DNA from: UBA10646 sp003456175
GTDB taxonomy: Bacteria > Bacteroidota > Bacteroidia > Chitinophagales > Chitinophagaceae
Assembly: GCA_031976225.1 (NCBI GenBank)
Contig: DALYLQ010000016.1
Coordinates: 1 to 47,621, forward strand
Length of the DNA stretch: 47,621 bases
Direction of reading: 5' to 3'
Part shown: positions 19,501 through 27,119 of the stretch, one piece after another
Layout: each line of letters opens with the position of its first letter
Numbering within the stretch: position 1 is the stretch's first letter
Notes under the pieces: generated by a model
Database searches by the model: none
What the model was told of the DNA's origin: nothing
What the model saw: the letters and a program-made list of their open reading frames with translations, nothing else
Translations under genes and position numbers: made by a program

Positions 19501-21418
19501 ATGAATTAGAACTACCGAGAGCACTCCATGTAGAACCATTCCAACAAGCTATATAATTAGCAACCACTTGTTGATTGTTGGTGTTGTACACGCTGCTAAA
19601 CCAGCCGCCTGCATATACATCGTTATTATGAATAGCAATAGTATTAACAGTTCCATTAGCACCATTACCAATTGGCTTCCATTGAGCACCATCCCACATG
19701 GCAATATTGTTCACTTGCACTGTATTACTGCTGTTATATGCCATTGAAAATTCACCACCTACATATACGATATTGTTTTTAACAGCTACGGTGTATATAG
19801 TACCATTTAAACCATAACCACCAAGATTATGAATATTAGCATCTACGTGGTCCCAACTGTTATTACGCCAAACTGCAATTTTACCAGCTGCAATAGTTTG
19901 CCCGTTACTTGCTACCACTCCAGAAAAATTACCCACTAAAAACAACTCACTATTTCTAACACACATAGCGTTAATGCCAGCAGTGGCACCATTTTGTTGT
20001 GCACCACCCATGGGCAACCATGTAGTACCATTCCAACTTGCGATACGCTGTCTGTTATATGTAGCAACACCACAGTAGGTATTGGTAAATTCGCCGGCGG
20101 CATGTACTAAACTATCGGCTACTACAATTGTTTTTACAGCATTGTTAACACCATTACCAGTAGCAGTGGTACCAGTACCTAGAGCACTCCATGAGCTACC
20201 ATTCCAACAAGCAATATAGTTGGTTGTAACAGCAGCACCTGTAGCATTATAAGCTGTAGTGAAGTTACCACCCACATATACTTTACCATTACTACCAATA
20301 GCAATGGTATTTACAATATCACTCACGCCGTTGCCAGTAAGCGTATTACCTGTGCCCAAGCGGTTCCATGCTGTGCCACTCCAAGCAACAATATTATTTA
20401 CTTGTAAGGTTGTACCAGATTGATATGCCTGACGAAAGGCACCGCCTACCCAAAGTGTATTACCATTTACCGCAAGGGCATTCACTGCTCCGTTCACACC
20501 GTTGGCAGTTCCGGTAGCACCTAAAACACCCCAGCTAGTACCATTCCAAACAGCAATGTTATTGGCGGTGATAGCAGCATTGGCATTATTATATACTTGC
20601 GTAAATATACCACCTACAAACACTTTATTTCCACTCACTGCAATGGCATTTACCAAACCATTCACACCGTTACCATTGGTAGCATCGGTACCTAAAGTTG
20701 CCCACTGTACACCATCCCAAACGGCAATTTTGTTGGCTCTTACCTGCACTGCCATGCTGTTGTAGGCAATACTAAATGCACCACCTACATATACTTTGCT
20801 ACCACTTGCAGCAATAGCCATTACAGTACCGTTAACACCGTTACCATTAATGGTTTGTTGTGCCCCGAGTGGTTCCCATGTTACGCCATTCCATTTAGCA
20901 ATATTGTTGGCTACAACACTACCTGCAATTGAGAAACTACCTCCTACATATACATTACCTGAACCATCTACTGCAACTGCTAATAAAGAACCAATGGCAC
21001 CATTGTTAATGCCAAAACGACTATCCCAACCATCGTTACAATTATTTTCTACCGCAGTACTTGTTGGTGTATTGCTTACTTGTTCAAAACGAAGTTTGCC
21101 ATCGGCACGTTGAGCTGCTAACCGATAGCCCTGAGCATTGAAACTACCTTGCATGTGGCTAGGTAATGTTCCATCGGGTAATAAATACTTACCTAAAGTG
21201 GTAGGTACATGGTATAATTGCAGCATATGAGCATACTGTTGTTGTAGCATGCTACTACTAAACAAGTGGTTATACAACCTGCTAATATCGCTACCATCGG
21301 CAGCAGCAGCACTTTGCACAACCAATAAAAGATACATACCAAGTAACCAACAACTTTTTCGGATTTGTACTACAAGCTTCGCATGTAGCCAAGGATGAAT
21401 GTGAAGATGCGGTTTCAT
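16577..21418 (-). CDS. Secreted tandem-repeat protein with T9SS type A sorting domain
   Basis: A 1613-residue protein with an N-terminal signal region (hydrophobic SCWLLGMYLLLVVQSAAAA near residues 22-40). From about residue 120 to 900 it carries around 14 tandem units of 50-60 residues, each with the pattern W-x-x-L/I-G ... GVNG-x-V-x-x-I-A-V ... VYVGG-x-F ... NNIAxWNG. These look like blades of one or two beta propellers. A beta-rich middle follows, then a fibronectin-like segment (TYEVQRSNDARNYNTVGVV). The last 75 residues (LQLYPNPVQHTLQVSF ... GAYHLQIQLPDGTTASGMFV) form a typical T9SS type A signal. Substrate unknown. Five copies or variants of the dispersed word lie inside. Confidence 0.9.
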   Translation of the reverse strand: MKPHLHIHPWLHAKLVVQIRKSCWLLGMYLLLVVQSAAAADGSDISRLYNHLFSSSMLQQQYAHMLQLYHVPTTLGKYLLPDGTLPSHMQGSFNAQGYRLAAQRADGKLRFEQVSNTPTSTAVENNCNDGWDSRFGINNGAIGSLLAVAVDGSGNVYVGGSFSIAGSVVANNIAKWNGVTWEPLGAQQTINGNGVNGTVMAIAASGSKVYVGGAFSIAYNSMAVQVRANKIAVWDGVQWATLGTDATNGNGVNGLVNAIAVSGNKVFVGGIFTQVYNNANAAITANNIAVWNGTSWGVLGATGTANGVNGAVNALAVNGNTLWVGGAFRQAYQSGTTLQVNNIVAWSGTAWNRLGTGNTLTGNGVSDIVNTIAIGSNGKVYVGGNFTTAYNATGAAVTTNYIACWNGSSWSALGTGTTATGNGVNNAVKTIVVADSLVHAAGEFTNTYCGVATYNRQRIASWNGTTWLPMGGAQQNGATAGINAMCVRNSELFLVGNFSGVVASNGQTIAAGKIAVWRNNSWDHVDANIHNLGGYGLNGTIYTVAVKNNIVYVGGEFSMAYNSSNTVQVNNIAMWDGAQWKPIGNGANGTVNTIAIHNNDVYAGGWFSSVYNTNNQQVVANYIACWNGSTWSALGSSNSFLGNGVNGNVNTIVSYGNNLIVGGSFSNAYSSATNNLTVNNIAIWNGTTWQRFCGNDAGNGVNGEVKQVLVSNNNVYVAGAFTTALNASNTVVANRIAMWNGTTWISFGKGVNGTANSVAVVGDKVYVGGNFLNASNTDNTTVSCSKIAMWNGSVWQPLGDASLNGLNGNVISMSAMGNNVYVGGNFTTAYDVASAVTVNRIAVWTGEKWTTLSNGANATVNSIVAVNNRVHVGGAFNTMGCKISAAYALYYEPIIWRGVQSNQWSDARNWSPNAVPDSNSYVMIPDTANANEPVISQYAFAYNIAIGAARTLTINNNASLTVKGVKLYNDGVVRGEGYLMMNASFPQMITGVGTVQNIAINNTENVTVQSDDTLIVTGNYKPIAGSLYVRANITFTSTSSIANTNITDYIKGNVVTEQAIPAAPARRYLFVASPVQARIDSSWQQSIHITGEIGTCGTITANGFDGSVSGAPSMLTYNSNALLGTRWQSVANTNRTSIQPTVGYKLLVRGHRNEGCTLLSGTNVAASAVTLKAVGTLAMGNVAVTLQPNDFNLVGNPYISAIDFNTVAAQNSQHIFAAYWIQYPQNKPGIYTVYNAGTMLNKPSDVSNTNILPVGQAFTVRTKNTTTSISNFFTENNKANSLTANNNAPVWQGFIRVGLHTASNEVLDEMVIRFSNDNTVRGNVINNYDAPAMQEANYRIASKKQQQAMSIQTRDASYAIDTVTLNVVTLTPDIYILNFSDIQLPANGALLIDRFTRTETIVTNNMQYRYTVTNNVASQAEDRFQLVFRSASVLPVTFTSISAERQQAGALVTWSLPSDDDTKTYEVQRSNDARNYNTVGVVAANNSRVAVSYQWKDITPIQGKVYYRIKAVAQNDKTTLSAVVMVQQVQQNIVLQLYPNPVQHTLQVSFTKPINNNVQVVVVNANGAQVMMLPTVQVANQLQLPVATLPAGAYHLQIQLPDGTTASGMFVKQ
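17564..17577 (-). repeat. Dispersed 14-mer variant
   Basis: TATTTGCCGTAAGG on plus; codes LTAN. Faces the exact copy 58 bases away as an inverted pair inside the coding sequence. Confidence 0.65.
17636..17649 (+). repeat. Dispersed 14-mer, exact copy
   Basis: Gene sense codes FTVR (context GQAFTVRTKN). Confidence 0.92.
18529..18542 (-). repeat. Dispersed 14-mer variant
   Basis: CTTTTACCGTAAGG on plus; the 12-base TTTACCGTAAGG core is intact; codes LTVK. Confidence 0.75.
19381..19394 (-). repeat. Dispersed 14-mer, one mismatch
   Basis: TATTTACCGTAAGG on plus; codes LTVN in one repeat unit, at a position where sister units have QVN, ITAN or AVTV. Confidence 0.8.
20464..20477 (-). repeat. Dispersed 14-mer, one mismatch
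   Basis: CATTTACCGCAAGG on plus; codes LAVN in another repeat unit. Confidence 0.75.
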
Positions 21419-21493
21419 AGAAAGGAGGATTAGTGGCTTACGCCAAAGGATTTGGATATGGTTATTTCAATACACACAAACACTTAGCGGTGT

Positions 21494-21507
21494 GTTTTAC
21501 CGTAAGG
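21494..21507 (-). repeat. Dispersed 14-mer, two changes
   Basis: GTTTTACCGTAAGG on plus; the 12-base core is intact, upstream of the type A gene. Confidence 0.75.
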
Positions 21508-21524
21508 TGGCTTAATACCACCTT
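21504..21524. other. Hairpin overlapping a 14-mer copy
   Basis: AAGGTGG, seven-base loop, CCACCTT. The left arm uses the AAGG end of the repeat. No T-run follows, so a terminator role is doubtful. Confidence 0.45.
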
Positions 21525-21780
21525 ATTACTTACGTTAGAGCAATACTCAATAGACAGGATAGATTATTGTGTTTCATGATATTGGTTTAAATGATATGGT
21601 TATTCGGATATTGAAACATAAAATTGAACCATTTCACAGAGTTTGTTGATCAGAATTGCCCTTTTTAGTCTTATAGGTACATCACACTGTCTTTTACAAC
21701 AATGGCTACTTATGCTCAAAATCAGCTATAAGTAAGCTTCGAGCAGCCTAAATATTGTATCTTGAGCCAAAATTGGTCGT

Positions 21781-22539
21781 ATGATCAGGCTTTATGTAAC
21801 ACTTCTACTTAGTATCATTACCGTTGCCCAAATACAGGCACAACACCGCTGGCGAATTGGTGTAAAGGGTGGCATTAGTTTGCCTAATTTGCAAGATCCG
21901 AGTGGCAATGATAATTCACAAGCCTATGGCTACAGCAGCATCATGGGGCCATATTTCGGTATCATTACCGACTATCGCATTAGTGAATTATTATCGTTAC
22001 AAGGCGAAATCAATTATGCTACGCAGGGCGGACAAAAAAATGGCGACCAAAAAATTAGAACTGTAGGTTTCGAAAGTTTTATACCTGCAGGCGTGCAAGT
22101 ACCCGAGTATGTGTTCACACGTTTCGATAACAAAGTAGTGCTACATTACATTGAAGTAGCAGCACTAGCAAAATATCACATTGTTAACCGCAAGCACTGG
22201 AGTGTAACTTTTAACGCAGGCCCTTACTTTGGTATTTTAACCTATGCACGCAACACTTCAAAAGGCAATTCAAAAGTGTATTACGATGCTCAGTACACAC
22301 AACCACTTTTACCCTATGCTGTAGTATTCGACAACGAAGAAGATATTCAACCACGTGTTAATCCTTATGCGTTAGGTATACAAGGTGGCGGTACTATTGG
22401 TTACAAATTCAAGCAATGGGAAGTATTTATTTCAGGAGGTGGTAATGTTGGCCTTACGATACTACAAAGCGATAAAAGTTTGGGTAATAATAGAACAGGT
22501 GCAGGTACGCTTACCACGGGCGTATTCTTTCAATTATAA
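21781..22539 (+). CDS. Outer-membrane beta-barrel protein, PorT-like family
   Basis: A 252-residue protein with signal peptide (MIRLYVTLLLSIITVAQIQAQ). It opens the barrel with HRWRIGVKGGISLPNLQDP and has repeated amphipathic strands (LSLQGEINYATQGGQK, VTFNAGPYFGIL, LGIQGGGTIGYKF), ending in an aromatic-terminated final strand (TTGVFFQL), as outer-membrane barrels do. This matches the outer membrane beta-barrel domain common in Bacteroidota. Ligand or transport role unknown. It stands alone on the plus strand, followed at once by an exact copy of the dispersed word. Confidence 0.85.
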   Translation: MIRLYVTLLLSIITVAQIQAQHRWRIGVKGGISLPNLQDPSGNDNSQAYGYSSIMGPYFGIITDYRISELLSLQGEINYATQGGQKNGDQKIRTVGFESFIPAGVQVPEYVFTRFDNKVVLHYIEVAALAKYHIVNRKHWSVTFNAGPYFGILTYARNTSKGNSKVYYDAQYTQPLLPYAVVFDNEEDIQPRVNPYALGIQGGGTIGYKFKQWEVFISGGGNVGLTILQSDKSLGNNRTGAGTLTTGVFFQL

Positions 22540-22565
22540 TACACTGAAAATTATACATATGTATT

Positions 22566-22579
22566 CCTTACGGTAAATG
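22566..22579 (+). repeat. Dispersed 14-mer, exact copy
   Basis: In the 56 bases between convergent genes, 26 bases after the barrel gene's stop. Confidence 0.92.
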
Positions 22580-22595
22580 AAAACAATATCATTAC

Positions 22596-23060
22596 CTACA
22601 ACTTACGCAACAACTTAGCAGGATTACCAGCGTACACACCGGGCACTGTTATAGATTTAGTTACTACAGCACCAGCACCAATAACAGTACCATCGCAAAT
22701 ATCTACCGGCAATATGGTAGCATTACTACCAATACTCACATGATTACCTATGGTTGTTTTTTTCCATAAATTTTTATTGCCTCTAGCAGGGCCACCTTCA
22801 CTAAACGTATCGTTAATAAACATAACTCCATGACCAATAAAACAATGGCTACCGATGGTTACTAATTCGCAGATAAAGCTGTGGCTTTGAATACGTGTAT
22901 AATCGCCGATGGTTACATTTTTTTGTATTTCGCAGAATGGCCCAACGAAAACATGATTCCCAAGCGTACAACCATATACATTACTTGGCATTACAACAGT
23001 AACATGCTCACCATGCTGTACCGATTCGTGTATACTTACATTAGAATATTGTATGCTCAT
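22596..23060 (-). CDS. Hexapeptide-repeat acyltransferase (WbpD/WlbB-like)
   Basis: A 154-residue left-handed beta-helix protein: isoleucine/valine hexads (VYGCTLGNHVFVGPFCEI, NVTIGDYTRIQSHSFIC, TTIGNHVSIGSNATILP) and a C-terminal YAGNPAKLLRKL. The FIGHGVMFINDTF segment carries the family's His. Known relatives N-acetylate UDP-2-acetamido-3-amino-glucuronate in surface-glycan synthesis. The ATG at 23060 overlaps the upstream gene's stop as ATGA, indicating translational coupling to the dehydrogenase of the same pathway type. The exact sugar substrate is inferred. Confidence 0.85.
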   Translation of the reverse strand: MSIQYSNVSIHESVQHGEHVTVVMPSNVYGCTLGNHVFVGPFCEIQKNVTIGDYTRIQSHSFICELVTIGSHCFIGHGVMFINDTFSEGGPARGNKNLWKKTTIGNHVSIGSNATILPVDICDGTVIGAGAVVTKSITVPGVYAGNPAKLLRKL

Positions 23061-24070
23061 AAGCAATGCTTTTGATACGTTGCCGCTGCATAAATTTTTT
23101 CAATAGCAATTACACTATGTAATGCATCGGCTCCAGCAATAATAGCCGGTGGTTGATGAAACTGTGTTACTAATGTTTTGTAAAGTACATCGTGATTGCT
23201 CATACTACCTACGTATGCACCATAATTGTTAGGGCCATTACCAATGGGTAAATTTTCAAATACAAAATTATCGATACTTTGATACTCAAGTTCGTTTAAA
23301 TATTGGCCACCAATTTTTACAGTACCTTTTTCACAGAAAAGGGCAATACTACCTTCCATATTTTTTGCGTAAGCATTTACTGTAAAGTGTATGGTACCTA
23401 ACGCACCGCTATTGGTATTAAAACATACCACACCCTGATCTTCAAAATCAATAACACCCTGATGCTGTGCATTATTTGTAAACGCCTTCACTTCTTGCAT
23501 AGGGCCTGCTAACCAATAAATTAAATCAATAAAATGACTAAATTGTGTGTACAAAGTGCCACCATCTAATTGTTGCGAACCGCGCCAGCTATTGTTGTAG
23601 TAGGCTTCATTTCTATTCCAAAAGCAGTTGACTTGCACACTCAAAATTTTTCCAAGCGTACCACTTTCGAGTGCATTTTTTACCGCTACTACTGGTGGGT
23701 TAAATCTATTTTGTTTTACTACAAACAGCTTTCTACCAACCCTTTCTGCTGTAGCTATCATTAGCTTAGCATCGGCGCTATGTATGGCCATGGGTTTTTC
23801 TACCAACACATGAAAGCCTGATTCTAACGCTGCCAGCGCCTGATTAGCATGTTCGCCATTCGGTGTACAAATAGATACTACATCGGCATCTATTTGCGTA
23901 AGCATTGTAGTAAAATCTGTGAAAGTAGTTGCTTGCGGATATTTATGTGCAAATGTTTGTAATGCATCTGTTGCTGTATCGCACAATGCCACCAACGATG
24001 CGAATTCGTGAATGTATTTCGCATGTCGCTCTCCAATTTTTCCGCAACCAACCAATGCAAATCGCATCAT
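23057..24070 (-). CDS. Gfo/Idh/MocA family sugar dehydrogenase (WbpB/WlbA-like)
   Basis: A 337-residue NAD(P)-dependent oxidoreductase. Rossmann motif FALVGCGKIGERH at the N-terminus, the family EKP at VLVEKPMA near residue 97, and substrate-domain elements LDGGTLYTQFSHFIDLIYWL. Relatives oxidise UDP-GlcNAcA at C3. Adjacent coupling to a WbpD-like acyltransferase suggests a diacetamido-uronic-acid branch, but the aminotransferase normally needed between the two steps is not in this window. Nine bases follow the nucleotidyltransferase gene, so one operon. A 12/14 match to the dispersed word lies at 23374-23387, coding FTVN. Confidence 0.88.
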   Translation of the reverse strand: MMRFALVGCGKIGERHAKYIHEFASLVALCDTATDALQTFAHKYPQATTFTDFTTMLTQIDADVVSICTPNGEHANQALAALESGFHVLVEKPMAIHSADAKLMIATAERVGRKLFVVKQNRFNPPVVAVKNALESGTLGKILSVQVNCFWNRNEAYYNNSWRGSQQLDGGTLYTQFSHFIDLIYWLAGPMQEVKAFTNNAQHQGVIDFEDQGVVCFNTNSGALGTIHFTVNAYAKNMEGSIALFCEKGTVKIGGQYLNELEYQSIDNFVFENLPIGNGPNNYGAYVGSMSNHDVLYKTLVTQFHQPPAIIAGADALHSVIAIEKIYAAATYQKHCL

Positions 24071-24079
24071 AAATTTTCT

Positions 24080-24793
24080 TTAGGCAAACAATGTTGCAGC
24101 CTTTGCTAAAGCATCAGGCTTTCCAACATCTAATAATATGTCACCCGTGTGGTCAAACCCTTGAATAGCATGTGTTGCTGCTTGTGCTAAATACACATCT
24201 ACCATAGAATATTTTCCGGGCTTTAATAACGAAAAAATAGCACTGTTTATTACATGCACACCACTAAATGCTAACGGCATATACGTTGCTGCTGTTCGAG
24301 GCAATTTCTCCTCTCCTGTTGCAGTATTACGCCAACCACAAAGCGTTAACTGCGTATCAAACAAAAAAACTCTACTACTTGTGCGCTGTGTTACTGCCAG
24401 TGTTGCCAGCGGTTGCTGCTTTTTATGTGCAGCAATCATTGCAGTGAGGTTAAGGTTGGTAAGCATGTCGGCATTCATCAAAACAAAATCAGATTCACTT
24501 TGCAGTAAATGCGTAGCTTTTTGCAAACCACCACCTGTTTCCAATACAGCATCGGTTTCATCGCTAATGGTTATGGTACTCCCCCAACCGTTATTCGCAG
24601 TTATAGCGTCTATAATTTGTGATGCAAAATGATGCACATTAACCACAACCTCTGTAATACCAAACTGCTGTAAATATTCTATGTTGCGCTGTAGTAACGA
24701 CTTGCCGTTAACAGGTGCCAACGCTTTAGGATGATGATCTGTAAAAGGCTTTAAACGAGTTCCCAAGCCAGCGGCTAACAACATTGCTTTCAT
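24080..24793 (-). CDS. Sugar-1-phosphate nucleotidyltransferase (MurU-like)
   Basis: A 237-residue protein with the nucleotidyltransferase signature MLLAAGLGTRLKPFTDHHPK and metal-binding Asp in VLMNADML. The LETGGGLQKA element is typical of N-acetylmuramate-1-phosphate uridylyltransferase (MurU) and NDP-sugar synthases. It lies three bases downstream of an APH-type kinase gene. In Pseudomonas the kinase AmgK and MurU together recycle MurNAc into UDP-MurNAc, so a peptidoglycan-recycling pair is likely; a surface-sugar role shared with the downstream genes is the alternative. Confidence 0.85.
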   Translation of the reverse strand: MKAMLLAAGLGTRLKPFTDHHPKALAPVNGKSLLQRNIEYLQQFGITEVVVNVHHFASQIIDAITANNGWGSTITISDETDAVLETGGGLQKATHLLQSESDFVLMNADMLTNLNLTAMIAAHKKQQPLATLAVTQRTSSRVFLFDTQLTLCGWRNTATGEEKLPRTAATYMPLAFSGVHVINSAIFSLLKPGKYSMVDVYLAQAATHAIQGFDHTGDILLDVGKPDALAKAATLFA

Positions 24794-24796
24794 ATA

Positions 24797-26263
24797 CTAT
24801 GCTTGTTGTTTGGTTACAGGTGTAGTTACCCAATTCGCTTGATTGGTATGTGTTAACTGTACTTTTACTTTATACTTATTCTTTAAGTGTCGTGCAGTTT
24901 GTTCTGCTGCATATACACTACGGTGCTGACCACCCGTACAACCAAAATTTATTTGCAAATGCTCAAAGCCTCTGCTTAAATAGTTCTCTACATTAACATC
25001 AACCAAATCCCAAACACTATTCAAGAATTCATTCATCTTGGTACGCTGTTCTAAGAAGTCTTGTACCAGTTTGTCTTTGCCGCTTAAGTGCTTGTACTCA
25101 TCAAATCGTCCAGGGTTTAGTATTCCTCGCATATCAAACACAAAACCGCCTCCATTTTCAGAATGATCTTTTGGAATTCCTTTTTTATAACTAAAGCTAT
25201 TCACCTCTATTACCAAGGGTGTTTGTTCATTGGCTTGTGTTGGTGTAAACTGTGCTATAATACTATCGCTTGTAACAAACTGTAGGAGTTGCTCAAATTC
25301 CGGAACTGATATACCTACTCTACAATTAGCCAAAAACCATTTTAAGTTTTGCAATGCTAATGGTATGCTCGCCAAAAAGTGTGCTTTACGTTCAAACAAA
25401 CCTCTGAAACCATATGCACCTAATACTTGCAACAAACGAATAAGCACATAGCCATTATACTGACTTGTAAATGTATTTCTATCGATAGGTCGTTGCAATA
25501 GCTGCTCAACTTCATCTATATAATAGTTCAATAATTGTACCTTCCAAGTTTCAGGAAGCTCTGCTTTCGCTTGCCACAACAAACTCGCTACATCGTATTG
25601 CAAAGCACCTTGCATACCACCTTGATAATCAATAAAACTAACAGCATTGTTATGAACCACAATATTTCTACTTTGAAAATCGCGGAACATGAAATACTTG
25701 TATTGCGTACGAGTAAGGTAAGTGGCTAATGCATCAAAATCGTCTAGTAATGCTTGCTTATCGTAAGGTTGTTTCAGTGTATCTAAAAAATAGTACTTGA
25801 AGTATAACAAATCACTTAAAATAGCTTGCTTGCCAAATTCTTTTGCCGTAAGGCACCAACCATAATTAAAATCTTCATGTCCGTGAATTTGCAATTTTGC
25901 TAAAGCTTTCAAGCTTTGTTCAAACAACTCATACACTCGCTGCGAGTGCCCTTCTTTTTCTATTTGATTCAACAAACTTTCTGCACCTAAATCTTGCTGC
26001 AAATACACATCGTAACGCTCGTTCACAGCAACAATTTTGGGAACAGGCAGTTGCTTTGATAGAAAATGTTGTGTGAATTTTACAAAGGTTTTGTTCTCTT
26101 TAATATTGGTATTATAGGTAGCAATAAACGTACTTTCATCTTCGCAGAAAATGCGATAATAAATACGATCGCTACCGCTTTGCGGTAGCTTTTCAATTCG
26201 GCTCACCCTTACGGGTAAATGTTGTGCTGCTAGTGCTTCAATATCGTTTAAAATGGGCGTCAT
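24797..26263 (-). CDS. Aminoglycoside-phosphotransferase-like kinase fused to RapZ C-terminal domain
   Basis: A 488-residue fusion. The N-terminal 330 residues are an APH-fold sugar kinase with catalytic loop FMFRDFQSRNIVV and metal-binding VSFIDYQGG, as in AmgK. Residues of about 340-480 match the RapZ C-terminal domain (EVNSFSYKKGIPKD, FVFDMRGILNPGR, INFGCTGGQHRSVYAAEQ), which in E. coli senses glucosamine-6-phosphate. RapZ's own N-terminal P-loop domain is absent. The ATG at 26263 is used rather than a TTG at 26278. First gene of a four-gene operon. Two variants of the dispersed word lie inside. Confidence 0.87.
   Translation of the reverse strand: MTPILNDIEALAAQHLPVRVSRIEKLPQSGSDRIYYRIFCEDESTFIATYNTNIKENKTFVKFTQHFLSKQLPVPKIVAVNERYDVYLQQDLGAESLLNQIEKEGHSQRVYELFEQSLKALAKLQIHGHEDFNYGWCLTAKEFGKQAILSDLLYFKYYFLDTLKQPYDKQALLDDFDALATYLTRTQYKYFMFRDFQSRNIVVHNNAVSFIDYQGGMQGALQYDVASLLWQAKAELPETWKVQLLNYYIDEVEQLLQRPIDRNTFTSQYNGYVLIRLLQVLGAYGFRGLFERKAHFLASIPLALQNLKWFLANCRVGISVPEFEQLLQFVTSDSIIAQFTPTQANEQTPLVIEVNSFSYKKGIPKDHSENGGGFVFDMRGILNPGRFDEYKHLSGKDKLVQDFLEQRTKMNEFLNSVWDLVDVNVENYLSRGFEHLQINFGCTGGQHRSVYAAEQTARHLKNKYKVKVQLTHTNQANWVTTPVTKQQA
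25840..25853 (-). repeat. Dispersed 14-mer variant
   Basis: CTTTTGCCGTAAGG on plus; codes LTAK in the kinase domain. Confidence 0.6.
26207..26221 (+). repeat. Dispersed 14-mer with one-base insertion
   Basis: CCTTACGGGTAAATG. In gene sense the extra base turns what would be CAT-TTA-CCG-TAA into CAT-TTA-CCC-GTA, removing an in-frame stop near the N-terminus of the kinase fusion. Confidence 0.6.
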
Positions 26264-26319
26264 TGATCGTTGGTTCAAGTGGGTAAAAATAAGGGTAAAA
26301 GGTGCAGCTAGCTACAAAG

Positions 26320-26348
26320 AAATAGCGGCTGTAATGTAGCCGCTATTT
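26320..26348 (-). terminator. Hairpin after thioredoxin-like gene
   Basis: Stem AAATAGCGGCT / AGCCGCTATTT, seven-base loop, 25 bases after the stop. The minus side has only a weak T-run (TTTCTTTG). Confidence 0.7.
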
Positions 26349-26373
26349 TATAATCATATCAAGTAATACGCTA

Positions 26374-26988
26374 TTAAACTACCGATGCAGTAAGTAATGT
26401 TAACAGTTCTTGCTGTGTACTTATGGTTTTATCTTTAGCATACCAACCGTGTAATTGTTCTGCTAAGGTAGCAAATGGAACTCCAGATGATTTTAAATCG
26501 CTATACAAGGTTTGCGCTGCTACTGGTCGTGGCCCCCAATTGAATATTTCATTGCCTTGTGTTGTAGTTGCAATAAGTTTTGGAATACTTCTGCTTTTCC
26601 CATTTTGTAAATAGGCATCCATTAAATCTAAATTTTCATCCCGTAAGAATAAACGTAAGTCTATCAAAGGATTTTCTTTAGCCATCGCATGAATCACTGG
26701 AACAATTTGTGCAGCATCGCCACACCAACCTTCTGTTAGTAACAACCATACTTGCGGCGTTGTTATTTGCCGTAAGGCTTGTACCATTGTTGGCTGTAAG
26801 GTTACTGTTTTATCAATTCTATTCATACGAGCTATATTAAGCTTCGCATATTCTAGAATTTCAGGTGTTTGATATGCTGGGTTATTGCCTGTTGTTTTAC
26901 CCTCGGCATTTAATGTATCTATTAGAGCTCGGTAGCTATCGTAGGTGTAATGAGGTTGTTGTAGGTAAGCTTGTAATATCGATTGCAA
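26374..26988 (-). CDS. Thioredoxin-family protein with a single active-site cysteine
   Basis: A 204-residue protein of the Bacteroidota thioredoxin_9-like group. The active-site segment is LTEGWCGDAAQIVP: only one Cys, with the second thioredoxin Cys replaced by Ala, then the fold's cis-Pro region (SIPKLIATTTQGNEIFNWGPRP). It therefore should not act as a standard dithiol reductase. No in-frame ATG lies near the start; TTG at 26988 is the best start, 20 bases after a TATGTTTG promoter box. Substrate unknown. Confidence 0.8.
   Translation of the reverse strand: MQSILQAYLQQPHYTYDSYRALIDTLNAEGKTTGNNPAYQTPEILEYAKLNIARMNRIDKTVTLQPTMVQALRQITTPQVWLLLTEGWCGDAAQIVPVIHAMAKENPLIDLRLFLRDENLDLMDAYLQNGKSRSIPKLIATTTQGNEIFNWGPRPVAAQTLYSDLKSSGVPFATLAEQLHGWYAKDKTISTQQELLTLLTASVV
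26764..26777 (-). repeat. Dispersed 14-mer variant in the stop frame
   Basis: TATTTGCCGTAAGG on plus. Gene sense is read TTA-CGG-CAA-ATA (LRQI); the consensus here would read TTA-CGG-TAA, a stop. Confidence 0.65.
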
Positions 26989-27007
26989 AGGACAAGATTT
27001 TAATGTG

Positions 27008-27015
27008 CAAACATA
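27008..27015 (-). promoter_or_regulatory. Promoter -7 box of thioredoxin-like gene
   Basis: TATGTTTG on the minus strand, 19 bases before the TTG start, giving a leader of roughly 15 bases. No clear TTG at -33. Confidence 0.5.
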
Positions 27016-27076
27016 GATTTTTATTGCTTTGAAATGTTAGTCGTTAACTATCAATATTTTCTTTTAATACTTACGT

Positions 27077-27111
27077 AAAAGCTACGCCGCAGATGTACAC
27101 TGCGGCGTAGC
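27077..27111 (-). terminator. Intrinsic terminator of NmrA-like gene
   Basis: Perfect 12-base stem GCTACGCCGCAG / CTGCGGCGTAGC with a seven-base loop, then TTTT on the minus strand, nine bases after the stop codon. Confidence 0.9.
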
Positions 27112-27119
27112 CAAAGGAA

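Larger units (their letters stand above)
21419..21780. other. 362-base divergent intergenic region
   Basis: Between the type A protein (minus) and the outer-membrane barrel (plus). Contains one near-copy of the dispersed word overlapping a small hairpin. A weak promoter-like TATCTTGA lies about 20 bases before the barrel gene's ATG. No ORF or RNA gene recognised. Confidence 0.5.
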
